DNA of 64,000 nt, taken from positions 434,001 to 498,000 of the forward strand of contig CAVSNH010000013.1 in NCBI GenBank assembly GCA_963729275.1, written 5' to 3'. The position numbers and the translations under genes were made by a program. The notes below the pieces were generated by a model, which worked only from the letters and a program-made list of their open reading frames with translations, was not told where the DNA came from and made no database searches. The DNA is from CAVSNH01 sp963729275. GTDB taxonomy: Bacteria > Actinomycetota > Acidimicrobiia > Acidimicrobiales > RAAP-2. Below are positions 40,346-49,207 of this stretch, piece by piece; position 1 is the first letter of the stretch; every line of letters starts with the position of its first letter.

Positions 40346-41872
40346 ATGGTTGACCTGCTGCGGCGACTGACCGCATGGCCGGTCCGGACCTGGCACCGGT
40401 TCGCCAGCCGCCCGCTGCCGGTCCGGATCCGCACGGTGGTGGTGGTGACGGCCGTCGTAGCCGGCACCGCGGTGTGGGTCGGCACGGCGCCGAGCTCGTC
40501 GAGCTCGGCCTCGGCGGCGGCGGGGCTGGGGACGACCTCGTCCGCCGGGCTCACGTCGGTCAGCTCGGCGAGCACCTCTAGCCGGGGGGTCACATCGAAG
40601 GAGATCAACGTCGTCTTCCCAGTGGTGTCTCTCAACTCGCTCGCCGGGAAGGAAGGCTTCGCCGAGGATGCCGAGTTCGGCGAACAGGAGAAGGCCATCC
40701 GCCTCTTCGTGGGGCAGATCAACCACGAAGGCGGTATCAACGGGCGGCGCATCAACGCCATCATCAGCACCTTCGACCCGACCAACGAGTCCGAGATGCG
40801 GGCCCTGTGCAAGACCTGGACCGAAGGGTCGCCGGCCGCCTTCGTCGTGCTCGACGGTGTCGGCACCTATACCGGCGACAACGAGCTGTGCGTGACCCAA
40901 GAGGGCCACACCCCCTTCATCGGCCAGTGGACGACAGTCACCAAGTGGCTGCAGCTCGGCTCGCCCTATCTCTGGTGGACGGGCCCCGACCAGGCCGCCG
41001 TCCTGCAAGCCACTGTCGACTGGGGGCTCTCCTCCCAGCTGCTGGCGAACAGCTCGCAGGTGGCGGTGATCGCCGGGAACCGGGCCTCGGACCAGGTCGC
41101 ACTCAAGAACTACCTGCTCCCCGACCTGGAGGCAGCCGGCGTCACCCCGACGGTCATCACCATGGCCGCCGATCCGTCGGAGACGGCCACCATCGACGCC
41201 CAGGCCCCGCTCGTGATCCAGCAGCTGCGGGAGAAGGGCATCACCTCGGTCATCCCGCTCATCCCCTTCAACGTGTTCTACCCGCTGCTGGCGGCCGAGA
41301 CCTCGCAGCACTACTTCCCACGCCTTTTGCTGTCGGACTACGAGTCCTCCATCCAGGTGGCACTCGGGCTGATCCCGGCTCCCTACGCCCAGGCGCTCAA
41401 CGGACAGGAAGGCGTCACGACCGAGACCCTGGGCGGGGTCGACGACGACCGACCGGAGAGCCAGGGCGGCTACGACCCTGGGGTGCGCAGCTGCTGGACG
41501 GTCTGGCACAAGGCCTACCCGCAGATCCCGCCGGGCAACATGAGCGACTTCCTCGAGGAGCAGGGACCGGTCGTCGGCTGGTGCCAGGTCATCCGGCTCT
41601 TCGCCGACGCCGCCCGAGGTGCTGGCCACGACCTCAACCGACGGGCGTTCGTCACGGCCATGTCCAGGATCTCCAGCTACCCCGGGACCTACTCGCCCGT
41701 GCTCGCCTATTCACCGGACAAGCGCTACGGGCCGGAGGAGTACCAGGTCGTGCGGCTCCACATCAACGAACCGCCCACCTCCCAGTGCAAGCTGCCCATG
41801 AACCACGTCCCCCAGGTGGTGTGCTGGGTCACCGTCCAACCGTTCACTCCCCTGCCTACGCCGGCCACCTGA
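40346..41872 (+). CDS. Branched-chain amino acid-type ABC substrate-binding protein (Peripla_BP_6)
   Basis: 508 residues from ATG 40346; a TTG at 40310 overlapping the SDR stop is an alternative. A membrane anchor or signal (IRTVVVVTAVVAGTAVWVG) is followed by a Ser/Ala/Thr-rich linker and a type 1 periplasmic-binding fold. It begins with EINVVFPVVSLNSLAG and includes FVGQINHEGGINGRRINAII, the hallmark of Leu/Ile/Val-type receptors. No permease or ATPase genes adjoin, so it may be an orphan receptor or serve a distant transporter. Translationally close to the SDR, suggesting co-transcription from the KstR-like promoter. Confidence 0.78.
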   Translation: MVDLLRRLTAWPVRTWHRFASRPLPVRIRTVVVVTAVVAGTAVWVGTAPSSSSSASAAAGLGTTSSAGLTSVSSASTSSRGVTSKEINVVFPVVSLNSLAGKEGFAEDAEFGEQEKAIRLFVGQINHEGGINGRRINAIISTFDPTNESEMRALCKTWTEGSPAAFVVLDGVGTYTGDNELCVTQEGHTPFIGQWTTVTKWLQLGSPYLWWTGPDQAAVLQATVDWGLSSQLLANSSQVAVIAGNRASDQVALKNYLLPDLEAAGVTPTVITMAADPSETATIDAQAPLVIQQLREKGITSVIPLIPFNVFYPLLAAETSQHYFPRLLLSDYESSIQVALGLIPAPYAQALNGQEGVTTETLGGVDDDRPESQGGYDPGVRSCWTVWHKAYPQIPPGNMSDFLEEQGPVVGWCQVIRLFADAARGAGHDLNRRAFVTAMSRISSYPGTYSPVLAYSPDKRYGPEEYQVVRLHINEPPTSQCKLPMNHVPQVVCWVTVQPFTPLPTPAT

Positions 41873-41929
41873 CCGGCGGCATCCCAACCTGAGCCGGCCA
41901 CGGCCGAAGGCAACAACGGGCGGCGCTGG

Positions 41930-41935
41930 TATACC
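41930..41935 (+). promoter_or_regulatory. -10-like TATACC before the PhyH gene
   Basis: TATACC ends 6 nt before GTG 41942. The sixth base departs from TANNNT, so this is weaker than the other leaderless-type promoters. Confidence 0.35.
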
Positions 41936-41941
41936 TGTCCC

Positions 41942-42868
41942 GTGCCCGAGTCGGTGATCAGCGCGCAGGACCGTGCCCGCTGGCACGGAGACGGCTGGTG
42001 CGTGCTCGACGGTGTCTTCACCGACCACGAGCTCACCACCGGTCACCAGGCAGCGCGCCATCTCTTCCCTTCACCCGAACAGGTGGCCGCCGGGACGGCG
42101 TCACCCAACGGCAACACCTACGACGTGACCTGGGATGCGAGCAAGCCGCGATTCCCGTTCGCCGAAGGCGCCCTCAACCGACTGGTGGTCCACGACCGGC
42201 TCATCGACCTGGCCGTCGACCTTCTCGAGGTGGAGCGGGTCCAGCTCTATCAGGGCTTGGCCAGCGCCAAGTACTCATCCGGAACCGACTACGAGCAGCT
42301 TCTCCACGTCGACTACGGCAACCACACGATCGTCGTGCCCCGGGCCGAGCCCGGGTTCCAGCACCTCGAGCTGTTCGTCTACCTGGACGACGTGGACGAG
42401 GACACGGCCGCCACTCGCATGGTGTCGCGCCGGTTGACCGGGGACATCCCCGTCGAGCGCACTCACCTGGCCATCGACGAGTACGCCGATCTCTACGCGG
42501 CCGAGGTGCCGGCGATCGGGCGGGCCGGCTCGGTCCTCGCCTATCGGCCCGACACCTACCACCGCGGCACTTCGCTCCTCCGGCCCAACCGCGTGCGCCT
42601 GTTGCTCCATGTCGCCTACAAGCCGGTCGGGACCGACTGGCTGGGCTTCCAGACGTGGCCGGTCGAGGCCGAGTCCCTCTCCTGGTACCGGTTCGTGGCC
42701 AAGGCCAACTTGCGGCAGCTGGTTGCCGTCGGGTTCCCCGAGCCGGGCCACCCCTACTGGAACGCCGAGACGCTCCGTGGGGTGGCCGCCCGGTACCCCA
42801 TCCTCGACATGGGACCGTGGGAGCGGGCGTTCGAGTCGATCCCCGCCGAGCAAGCCGGTGGCCGATGA
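41942..42868 (+). CDS. Phytanoyl-CoA dioxygenase (PhyH) family protein
   Basis: 308 residues. Fe(II)/2-oxoglutarate dioxygenase: the HxD pair is in LLHVDYGNHTIVVP, the distal His is in DTYHRGTSLL, and the 2-oxoglutarate-binding Arg is in NRVRLLLHVAYKP. The N-terminus QDRARWHGDGWCVLDGVFTD is typical of PhyH-like enzymes that hydroxylate small molecules or acyl chains. The substrate is unknown. A GH13 glucosidase gene follows 31 nt downstream. Confidence 0.83.
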   Translation: MPESVISAQDRARWHGDGWCVLDGVFTDHELTTGHQAARHLFPSPEQVAAGTASPNGNTYDVTWDASKPRFPFAEGALNRLVVHDRLIDLAVDLLEVERVQLYQGLASAKYSSGTDYEQLLHVDYGNHTIVVPRAEPGFQHLELFVYLDDVDEDTAATRMVSRRLTGDIPVERTHLAIDEYADLYAAEVPAIGRAGSVLAYRPDTYHRGTSLLRPNRVRLLLHVAYKPVGTDWLGFQTWPVEAESLSWYRFVAKANLRQLVAVGFPEPGHPYWNAETLRGVAARYPILDMGPWERAFESIPAEQAGGR

Positions 42869-42899
42869 CGGTGGGCCAACGGCACGAACAGGAGAACCC

Positions 42900-44489
42900 G
42901 TGAACACCGCCCCCTGGTGGCAGACGGCCGTGCTCTACCAGATCTATCCGCGCTCCTTTGCCGACTCGGACGCGGATGGGACCGGTGACATCGCCGGCAT
43001 CACCGCCCACCTCGACCACCTGGAGTGGCTGGGGATCGACGGCATCTGGCTGAGTCCCATCACCGTCTCCCCCAACCGCGACTGGGGCTACGACGTCGCT
43101 GACTACCTGGCCATCGAGCCAGACCTCGGGACCGGCGCGGATTTCGACCGTCTGCTCGACGAGGCGGCCCGGCGCGGCATCCGCGTGCTCCTCGACCTCG
43201 TGCCCAGCCATACCAGCGATCAGCACCCGTGGTTCGTCGATGCACGGACGTCACTGCAGTCCGAGCACCGCGACTGGTACGTGTGGGCCGACCCGGCACC
43301 GGGCGGCGGGCAGCCCAACAACTGGGTGGCCAGCTTCGGGGGGCCAGCCTGGACCCTCGACGAGGCCACCGGCCAGTACTACATGCACAACCACCTGGAT
43401 GAGCAGCCCGACCTCAACTGGTGGAACGACGATGTCCGCCAGGCCTTCGACGAGATCATCAGCACCTGGTTGGAACGGGGCGTTGCCGGTTTCCGCATCG
43501 ACGTGTGCAACGGGATGATCAAGGATGCCGAGTTGCGCGACAACCCGCCGAGCGACGAGAACGACCCGTTTGACGTGCAGATCTTCGGGCAGAAGCCCGT
43601 CTACAACTCCAACCGTCCGGAGGTCCACGAGGTCATCCGACGGTGGCGCCGCCTGGCCGATGGTTTCGGCGACCGGCTGCTCCTGGGCGAGACCCCGGTC
43701 GAGCTCGAGTCACTCGTCTCGTACTACGGGTCGGGTACCGACGAGCTCCACCTGGCGTTCAACTTCCCGTTCATCGAGGCACCCCTCGAGGCTGCGGCCA
43801 TGAGGGCCGTTGTCGAGAAGACCGAAAAGCTCCTTCCGCCGGGAGGTTGGCCGGCGTGGACCGGTTCCAACCACGACATGTCGCGGCTCACCACCCGGTG
43901 GGCGGGTGGGAACCAGGTGAGGGCCCGCCTCGCCCTCGTCATGCTCCTCTGCCTACGGGGCACTCCCGTCCTCTACCAGGGCGACGAGATCGCGTTGCCC
44001 GACGTCGAGGTGCCCCATGACGCGCTGCGCGATCCACTGGGTGTGCGCTATTGGCCGTACTACGCGGGCCGGGACGCCATGCGCACGCCGATGCCGTGGC
44101 GCGACGGCCCGGGTGGGGGTTTCACGGAGGCGGGAGTGGAACCGTGGTTGCCTCTCGGGCACCCCGACGGCACCACGGTGTCCGACCAACGCCACCACCC
44201 CGACTCGACCCTCCACCTCGTCCGGGACCTCATTGCCCTGCGCAGGAGTCGTGACGACCTGCGCACCGGCTCGTATCAGTCGCTGACCGTTGAAACGCCC
44301 GTCTGGGCCTGGTTTCGCGGCGATCGGACGGTCGTCGTGTGCAACCTCGACGACGACCCAAGAGTGGTCGAAGAGGTAGCCGGGACCGTGCTCTTCGGGA
44401 CCGACCGGAGCCGGCTGGGAGAGCGAGTGTCGGGAGGGATCCACCTTTCCGGGTGGGAGGCACTCGTCCTCGAGACCGAACCGATCTGA
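42900..44489 (+). CDS. GH13 alpha-glucosidase / oligo-1,6-glucosidase
   Basis: 529 residues from GTG 42900 with SD AGGAGA. The GH13 motifs are in order: DLVPSHTSDQHPWF (region I), GFRIDVCNGM (nucleophile Asp), LLGETPVELES (acid/base Glu) and WTGSNHDMSRL (region IV Asp). WWQTAVLYQIYPRSFADSDA at the N-terminus and GTPVLYQGDEIALPD are characteristic of the alpha-glucosidase subfamily. No signal peptide, so it acts on imported oligosaccharides or trehalose-like sugars. Probably co-transcribed with the PhyH gene, a functionally odd pairing. Confidence 0.93.
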   Translation: MNTAPWWQTAVLYQIYPRSFADSDADGTGDIAGITAHLDHLEWLGIDGIWLSPITVSPNRDWGYDVADYLAIEPDLGTGADFDRLLDEAARRGIRVLLDLVPSHTSDQHPWFVDARTSLQSEHRDWYVWADPAPGGGQPNNWVASFGGPAWTLDEATGQYYMHNHLDEQPDLNWWNDDVRQAFDEIISTWLERGVAGFRIDVCNGMIKDAELRDNPPSDENDPFDVQIFGQKPVYNSNRPEVHEVIRRWRRLADGFGDRLLLGETPVELESLVSYYGSGTDELHLAFNFPFIEAPLEAAAMRAVVEKTEKLLPPGGWPAWTGSNHDMSRLTTRWAGGNQVRARLALVMLLCLRGTPVLYQGDEIALPDVEVPHDALRDPLGVRYWPYYAGRDAMRTPMPWRDGPGGGFTEAGVEPWLPLGHPDGTTVSDQRHHPDSTLHLVRDLIALRRSRDDLRTGSYQSLTVETPVWAWFRGDRTVVVCNLDDDPRVVEEVAGTVLFGTDRSRLGERVSGGIHLSGWEALVLETEPI

Positions 44490-44503
44490 GCCCCCATTCG
44501 CCG

Positions 44504-45052
44504 TCAGCTCGTACGGTCACCTCCGAGCGACACCTTGCCGAGGCTCGAGTACCGATGACCCCCGGGGCCTGGTTCGGAGGCCACCAGGTCCAGCTCGGTG
44601 ACGGCGAACTGGCAAGCCGCGTCGACGCCGGCCAGCCGGGCCCGCGCTGGCGGGTCGGGTCGCTTCCTTCGATTGCTGCGAGCCAATGTGAGGTGGCCGG
44701 TGAAGGGTGGCTCGCCGGGATGCCGGCTCGGCACCAGTTCCGACGTCGAGGCCCGAACAGCCGCGGCCAGCCGGTCGAGCCCAGTGACGGGCACCTGCAG
44801 CACAGCGCCGCGACCGAACCAGGCGGTGCGCGGGCCGAGTTGGGCGACGACGGGTTGCTCGGTGGCAGCCACCGACTCGAGCGCGGCGAGGAGGGCGGGC
44901 ACGACCTCTGCCTCCACGTCCCCGAAGAAGCGCAAGGTCACGTGCCACTGCTCAGGCCGCACGAGGCGAAGGCCGGTCGTCGGCTCGAGGGGCAAAGAGG
45001 CGAGGGTCCGGTGGGTGAGTGCGTCAGGCCAGACGGCGACGAACAGGCGCAC
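44504..45052 (-). CDS. thpR: RNA 2',3'-cyclic phosphodiesterase
   Basis: 182 residues, 2H phosphoesterase. The two HxTx motifs are HVTLRFFGDV and HLTLARSNRR, and the N-terminus RLFVAVWPDALTHRTLASL is diagnostic of the LigT/ThpR family that opens 2',3'-cyclic phosphates. GTG start. Convergent with the GH13 gene with a 14-nt gap, and 27 nt after the stop of an acyl-CoA dehydrogenase gene on the same strand. Confidence 0.92.
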   Translation of the reverse strand: MRLFVAVWPDALTHRTLASLPLEPTTGLRLVRPEQWHVTLRFFGDVEAEVVPALLAALESVAATEQPVVAQLGPRTAWFGRGAVLQVPVTGLDRLAAAVRASTSELVPSRHPGEPPFTGHLTLARSNRRKRPDPPARARLAGVDAACQFAVTELDLVASEPGPGGHRYSSLGKVSLGGDRTS

Positions 45053-45079
45053 CCGGAGAAGTGTGGCCCGGCCGCCTGG

Positions 45080-46228
45080 CTACTTGAGCAGCCGCTTGGA
45101 GATCACCACACGCTGGATCTGGTTGGTGCCCTCGTAGATCTGGGTGACCTTGGCGTCGCGCATGAACCGTTCGACCGGGAAGTCCTTGGTGAAGCCGTAG
45201 CCGCCGAGCAGCTGCACGGCGTCGGTGGTGACCGACATGGCCGCGTCCGAAGCCAGGCACTTGGCCATGGACGCGATAACGGTCAGCTCGCCGTGCGGAT
45301 CGCCGGCATCGATGATCGAACAGGCCCGGTAGACGAGGGTGCGCGCCGCCTCGGTGTGCATGGCCATGTCGGCCAGCATGAACCGCAGGCCCTGCATCTC
45401 GGCGATCGGCTTGCCGAAGGCCCGACGCTCCTTCAGGTATCCCGTGGCGAAGTCGATGGCGCCCTGGGCGATGCCGACGGCCTGGGCCCCGATGGTCGGT
45501 CGACTGCGGTCCAGTGCGTAGAGCGCCATGGCGAACCCGTCACCCTCCCGTCCGACCAGGTTGGCGGCAGGGACTCGCAACCCGTCAAAACTGATCCCCG
45601 CGGTCGGGCTTCCCCGAAGACCCATCTTGTCCTCGGGTGGCGCGACCTCGACGCCCCAGTCGGCTTCCACGAGGAAGCAGCTGATGCCACGCGACCCGGC
45701 GTCCGGATCGGTGACCGCGAACACGGTGTAGATGTCGGAGATGCCGGCGTTGGTGATCCAGTGCTTGGCACCGGTCAGCCGGTAGCCGTCCCCATCACGC
45801 ACCGCCCGCGCCCGCATGGCCGCAATGTCGCTGCCGGCATCCGCCTCGGACAGGCAGTAGCTGGCCTGTATGGCACCCGAAGCCACCTGGGGCACGTACT
45901 TGCGCTTGAGCTCCTCGGTGCCGAACTGCAGGATCGGCACCATGGCCAGCTTGGAGATCAGCAGAGTCAGGCAGGTGGAGGCGCAGACCCGGGCCAGCTC
46001 CTCGGCCATGACCGCCTGTGAAACCGTGTCGGCGCCGGCCCCGCCGTACTCGACGGGCAGTCCCAGGGCCGGCAGCTCGAGATCTACGCAGGCGTCGAAG
46101 GAGGCCTTGGGAAAAGAGGCGTCGCGGTCGGCTTCGGCCGCCTGGGGGGCGATGCGCTCCTCGGCGAACCGGCGCATGGTGTCCCGGAAGTCCCGTTGCG
46201 ACTCGCTGAGGCCGAAAGGGAAGTCCAT
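45080..46228 (-). CDS. Acyl-CoA dehydrogenase (short/medium-chain type)
   Basis: 382 residues from ATG 46228. DFPFGLSESQRDFRDTMRRF at the N-terminus, FAD segment CLSEADAGSDIAAMRARA, WITNAGISDIYTVFA, and GIAQGAIDFATGYLKERRAF with the Arg/Phe of the dimer interface. The catalytic Glu is in VTQIYEGTNQIQRVV, the position used by short-chain enzymes. Resembles butyryl-CoA and glutaryl-type dehydrogenases. A -10 box 6 nt before this ATG argues against the in-frame start 60 nt upstream. Confidence 0.92.
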   Translation of the reverse strand: MDFPFGLSESQRDFRDTMRRFAEERIAPQAAEADRDASFPKASFDACVDLELPALGLPVEYGGAGADTVSQAVMAEELARVCASTCLTLLISKLAMVPILQFGTEELKRKYVPQVASGAIQASYCLSEADAGSDIAAMRARAVRDGDGYRLTGAKHWITNAGISDIYTVFAVTDPDAGSRGISCFLVEADWGVEVAPPEDKMGLRGSPTAGISFDGLRVPAANLVGREGDGFAMALYALDRSRPTIGAQAVGIAQGAIDFATGYLKERRAFGKPIAEMQGLRFMLADMAMHTEAARTLVYRACSIIDAGDPHGELTVIASMAKCLASDAAMSVTTDAVQLLGGYGFTKDFPVERFMRDAKVTQIYEGTNQIQRVVISKRLLK

Positions 46229-46234
46229 CCCCCA

Positions 46235-46240
46235 ACGGTA
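46235..46240 (-). promoter_or_regulatory. -10 box TACCGT for the acyl-CoA dehydrogenase gene
   Basis: Minus-strand TACCGT, 6 nt before ATG 46228. The remaining divergent region (46241-46408) holds a direct repeat of CCCTTTTCA (about 46331-46349) and candidate -10 elements TACTTT (46378) and TAGAGT (46388) for the plus-strand gene. Confidence 0.45.
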
Positions 46241-46408
46241 GTCAGCAAGCGGCTTGCGATCGGGAGTTGCATGACCGGGCCCGGTCATGCGGGTTCGATG
46301 GGTGGGTTCCCTCGTGGAGGCCGGCGCCGGCCCTTTTCAGCCCTTTTCAAAGCGCACCGAGGAGGGGTAGAGTCATTACTTTACACTTAGAGTAGTGGAG
46401 GGAACACG

Positions 46409-46741
46409 ATGAGTGACGCTGACGACACGCTCGTTCGGGGCCTTCCGGGCTTTGGGTCGAGCAACCCGAGTGACGAGGCTGCTGGCTCTACGGACGACAC
46501 GCCAGTCAAGCGCGGTCCACAGTTCCCCGACCTCTTCGAGAGGGCGATGAGCCAGTCGCACGTGCCTGACCTGGTCTCCGTCTCCGCCGATGGCAGCCGC
46601 CGGGTCCAGGATGCGTCCCCGCCGGCTCGTGCCCGGGCCAAGGCTCCGGCCATGGCCGGGGCCAGCACCGACGCGACCTCGTCGGAGATCGGTCCCTTCA
46701 CCGGGGCATCGGCCAAGCGGCGTCGTCGCTGGGGTCGCTGA
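46409..46741 (+). CDS. Small hypothetical protein with Arg-rich C-terminus
   Basis: 110 residues, not recognised. Low complexity and probably disordered: acidic N-terminal third (SDADDTLVRGLPGF), a short hydrophobic patch (PQFPDLFERAMSQSHVPDLV), then Ala/Ser-rich sequence ending KRRRRWGR. A strong SD (GGAGGG) 7 nt before the ATG, an AT-rich upstream region and codon use like its neighbours support a real gene. Confidence 0.55.
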   Translation: MSDADDTLVRGLPGFGSSNPSDEAAGSTDDTPVKRGPQFPDLFERAMSQSHVPDLVSVSADGSRRVQDASPPARARAKAPAMAGASTDATSSEIGPFTGASAKRRRRWGR

Positions 46742-46865
46742 GCCCGCCACTGGACCCGCCCGGCATTCGGCTCCGCCTGGCCCGCCCGGCTCGGAGCTGG
46801 TCCTCCCGGCCCCGAACTGAAAACTGACCCTTCGGCCGGCACGGGTGTGGCGGTCAGCCTCTTCG

Positions 46866-47387
46866 TCAACCCGACGCGGGCAGGTCGAGCAGATCGCGCC
46901 ACTCGGCCCGGCGCTCCCCCACTTCCTCCGGGCTCAACCGGAGGGTCGACGGCCGTACGCAGTCGGCGATGGCACGCTGGGCCTCGTAGTGATGGGCGGC
47001 CGAACGGAACAACGGCGCCCGCGCCGTCACCAGGTCGTCGGGCGCGCCACCGAGGAATCCCCAGAGGGTGAAAGAGAACGACAAGTCGTAGATGACGGGT
47101 GCCCGTCCGAAGCTGGCCGCCCGCCGCGTGGTCACCGCCGTGCAGCCGGCCATGGCGTCCTCGACTGATTCGCCCTCGGCCAGCTCGAGCCGATCCTCGA
47201 ACCGCCGGGCCAACTTCAGAGCGTATCCCTGGTCCGGCCCCGGCCTCCCCAACCGTGGCCCGGACGGCGCGGTCGTGGCCCGCATCTCCGAGGGGCGCGA
47301 CTGTGTCCAGATGCGCGGCACATCCAGCTGGTAGGCGTGACGCATCTGGTCGGCCTCGACGATGGGGACGAAGCTGGGCTGAGTCAC
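46866..47387 (-). CDS. Unknown conserved protein downstream of cimA
   Basis: 173 residues from GTG 47387, which overlaps the cimA stop (GTGA) and has SD AGGAG 6 nt upstream, so the start is well defined. Not recognised. Visible segments: AYQLDVPRIWTQSRPSEMRA, YALKLARRFEDRLELAEGES, and a hydrophobic VIYDLSFSFTLWGFLGGAP. It ends with a charged helix (LSPEEVGERRAEWRDLL). No signal peptide or catalytic motif stands out. Position as last gene of the leuB-ilvE-cimA operon implies co-expression. Confidence 0.65.
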   Translation of the reverse strand: MTQPSFVPIVEADQMRHAYQLDVPRIWTQSRPSEMRATTAPSGPRLGRPGPDQGYALKLARRFEDRLELAEGESVEDAMAGCTAVTTRRAASFGRAPVIYDLSFSFTLWGFLGGAPDDLVTARAPLFRSAAHHYEAQRAIADCVRPSTLRLSPEEVGERRAEWRDLLDLPASG

Positions 47388-49207
47388 CGAGACTCCTGCA
47401 GGTTTGCCGCCGGCCCCTTCGTGGCACCGTCGGCTCCAGTGTGGAGGAGACCGTAGACGATCGAGTCGACAAGGGCCTGCCACGAGGCGGCGATGATGTT
47501 CTCCGACACTCCGATGGTCGTCCACGTGCGGTCGCCGTTGGCCGAGTCGATGAGAACCCGGGTCACCGAGCCCGTGCCGCGGGCCGAGTCGAGCACCCGC
47601 ACCCGGTAGTCGACCAGATGAACGTGCGCCAGTTGTGGGTGCCGTGGGACGAGCGCGATGCGTAAGGCGGCGTCGAGGGCGTTCACCGGACCGTTCCCCT
47701 CGGCCGTCTCGACGATCCGCTCGTCGCCTACGAACACCTTGACGGTGGCCTCGGTCGACTGGCGTTCGTCGTGGTCGGAGATCACCCGGTAGGACTCGAG
47801 CTCGAAGAAGGGCTGGCTCCAGCCCGTCGCCGTTCGCAACAGCAGCTCCAGCGAGCCATCGGCCACCTCGAAGTGATAGCCCTCGTACTCGAGCTGCTTG
47901 AGCGTGTCGAGCACCTCGGAGGCGGCCTGCGAGTCGAGATCGAGGCCGAGCTCGGCCGCTTTGAGGGCCAAGGTCGAGCGTCCCGCCATCTCCGAGACGA
48001 CGAAGCGGGTGCCGTTGCCCACGAGCTCGGGGTCGACGTGCTCGTAAGCGTCGGACCGGCGGGCGATGGCCGAGGTGTGCAAGCCGGCCTTGTGGGCGAA
48101 CACCGATGCGCCGACGTAGGGCTGCTGGGGGTTGGGGGCGATGTTCACCAGCTCGGCGATGTGGTGGGACACGGGCGTGAGGCGCTCGAGCCGGTCGGCC
48201 GGGATGGTGTGGATGCGCAGCTTGAGCGAGAGGTCGGGGATGGCCGCCGACAGGTCGGTGTTGCCCGCCCGCTCCCCGTAGCCGTTGATGCAGCCCTGTA
48301 CGTGAGTCGCACCAATCCGCACGGCAGCCAGGGAGTTGGCCACCGCGCAACCGCCATCGTTGTGGAAGTGCACGCCGACCTGGGTCTCGAACCGGCTGAG
48401 CACGTCGGCCACGATCGCCTCGACCTCGAAGGGAAGGGTCCCGCCGTTGGTGTCGCACAGGACGAGCGTCTCGGCACCGGCCTCGGCCGCCGCCTGCAGG
48501 ATGCGAAGGCTGAACTCGGAGTTCTCGGCATAGCCGTCGAAGAAGTGCTCGGCATCGAGGAACACCCGTCGGTCGTGGGCCCGCAGGTAGGCGACCGAGT
48601 CGGACACCATGGCAACGGCCTCGTCGAGGGTGGTGCGCAGGGCATCGGTGACGTGCATCTCGGAGGACTTGGCCACCAGGCAGACTGCCTCCGTCTCCGC
48701 CGCCAGGAGCTGCCGCAGTGTCTCGTCCTTCTCGGCAGCCACGGCGGCCCGGCGGGTCGACCCGAAGGCCACCAGGGTGGCCGTCCGGAGCGAGAGCTCG
48801 GCCGGCGCCCGCTCGAAGAACTCGGCGTCCTTGGGGTTGGCGCCCGGCCACCCGCCCTCGATGAAGGTGACGCCCAGGTGGTCGAGCTGCTCGGCTACCC
48901 GAAGCTTGTCGTCGACGGTCAGGGACAGACCCTCTTGCTGCGAGCCGTCACGCAAGGTGGTGTCGAAGACGTCCACCGCCGCGGGCAGGGCGGGGAAGTC
49001 GAAGTCGTGGCCGGCTCCTTCGGCAGACCCGTCCCCGTCCCCGTCCCGAGCGGCACGCCGGTCGGAATGGGCGAGCTGTCCGGGGGTGGGCGCGTGCGTG
49101 TGCACGTGCGTGTGGGCGCCGGGATCATGGTGGTGGCCGGCCCCTGGGCCGGGGCGCGGACCGGGCCCGGCCGAATCGTCGGCCAGGGTCGGCCCCTCAC
49201 CCGACAT
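47384..49207 (-). CDS. cimA: (R)-citramalate synthase with His-rich N-terminal extension
   Basis: 607 residues. Condenses pyruvate and acetyl-CoA to citramalate for isoleucine synthesis. The catalytic start is DVFDTTLRDGSQQEGLSLTV; metal ligands include the His pair in VGVHFHNDGGCAVAN, with INGYGERAGNTDLSA downstream. The C-terminal regulatory LeuA-type domain (about residues 450-590) is present. Family members begin at about residue 78 here. The extra N-terminus has nine histidines, including GHHHDPG (25-27) and HTHVHTHAP (32-38), and is Gly/Pro/Asp-rich. ATG overlaps the ilvE end by 11 nt. The length and VDVFDTTLRDGS pattern fit CimA better than 2-isopropylmalate synthase. Confidence 0.93.
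   Translation of the reverse strand: MSGEGPTLADDSAGPGPRPGPGAGHHHDPGAHTHVHTHAPTPGQLAHSDRRAARDGDGDGSAEGAGHDFDFPALPAAVDVFDTTLRDGSQQEGLSLTVDDKLRVAEQLDHLGVTFIEGGWPGANPKDAEFFERAPAELSLRTATLVAFGSTRRAAVAAEKDETLRQLLAAETEAVCLVAKSSEMHVTDALRTTLDEAVAMVSDSVAYLRAHDRRVFLDAEHFFDGYAENSEFSLRILQAAAEAGAETLVLCDTNGGTLPFEVEAIVADVLSRFETQVGVHFHNDGGCAVANSLAAVRIGATHVQGCINGYGERAGNTDLSAAIPDLSLKLRIHTIPADRLERLTPVSHHIAELVNIAPNPQQPYVGASVFAHKAGLHTSAIARRSDAYEHVDPELVGNGTRFVVSEMAGRSTLALKAAELGLDLDSQAASEVLDTLKQLEYEGYHFEVADGSLELLLRTATGWSQPFFELESYRVISDHDERQSTEATVKVFVGDERIVETAEGNGPVNALDAALRIALVPRHPQLAHVHLVDYRVRVLDSARGTGSVTRVLIDSANGDRTWTTIGVSENIIAASWQALVDSIVYGLLHTGADGATKGPAANLQESR

Noticed and set aside
47384..49207. cimA as leuA (2-isopropylmalate synthase)
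   Set aside because: Catalytic-domain start VDVFDTTLRDGSQQEG, the length and the domain plan fit citramalate synthase better.
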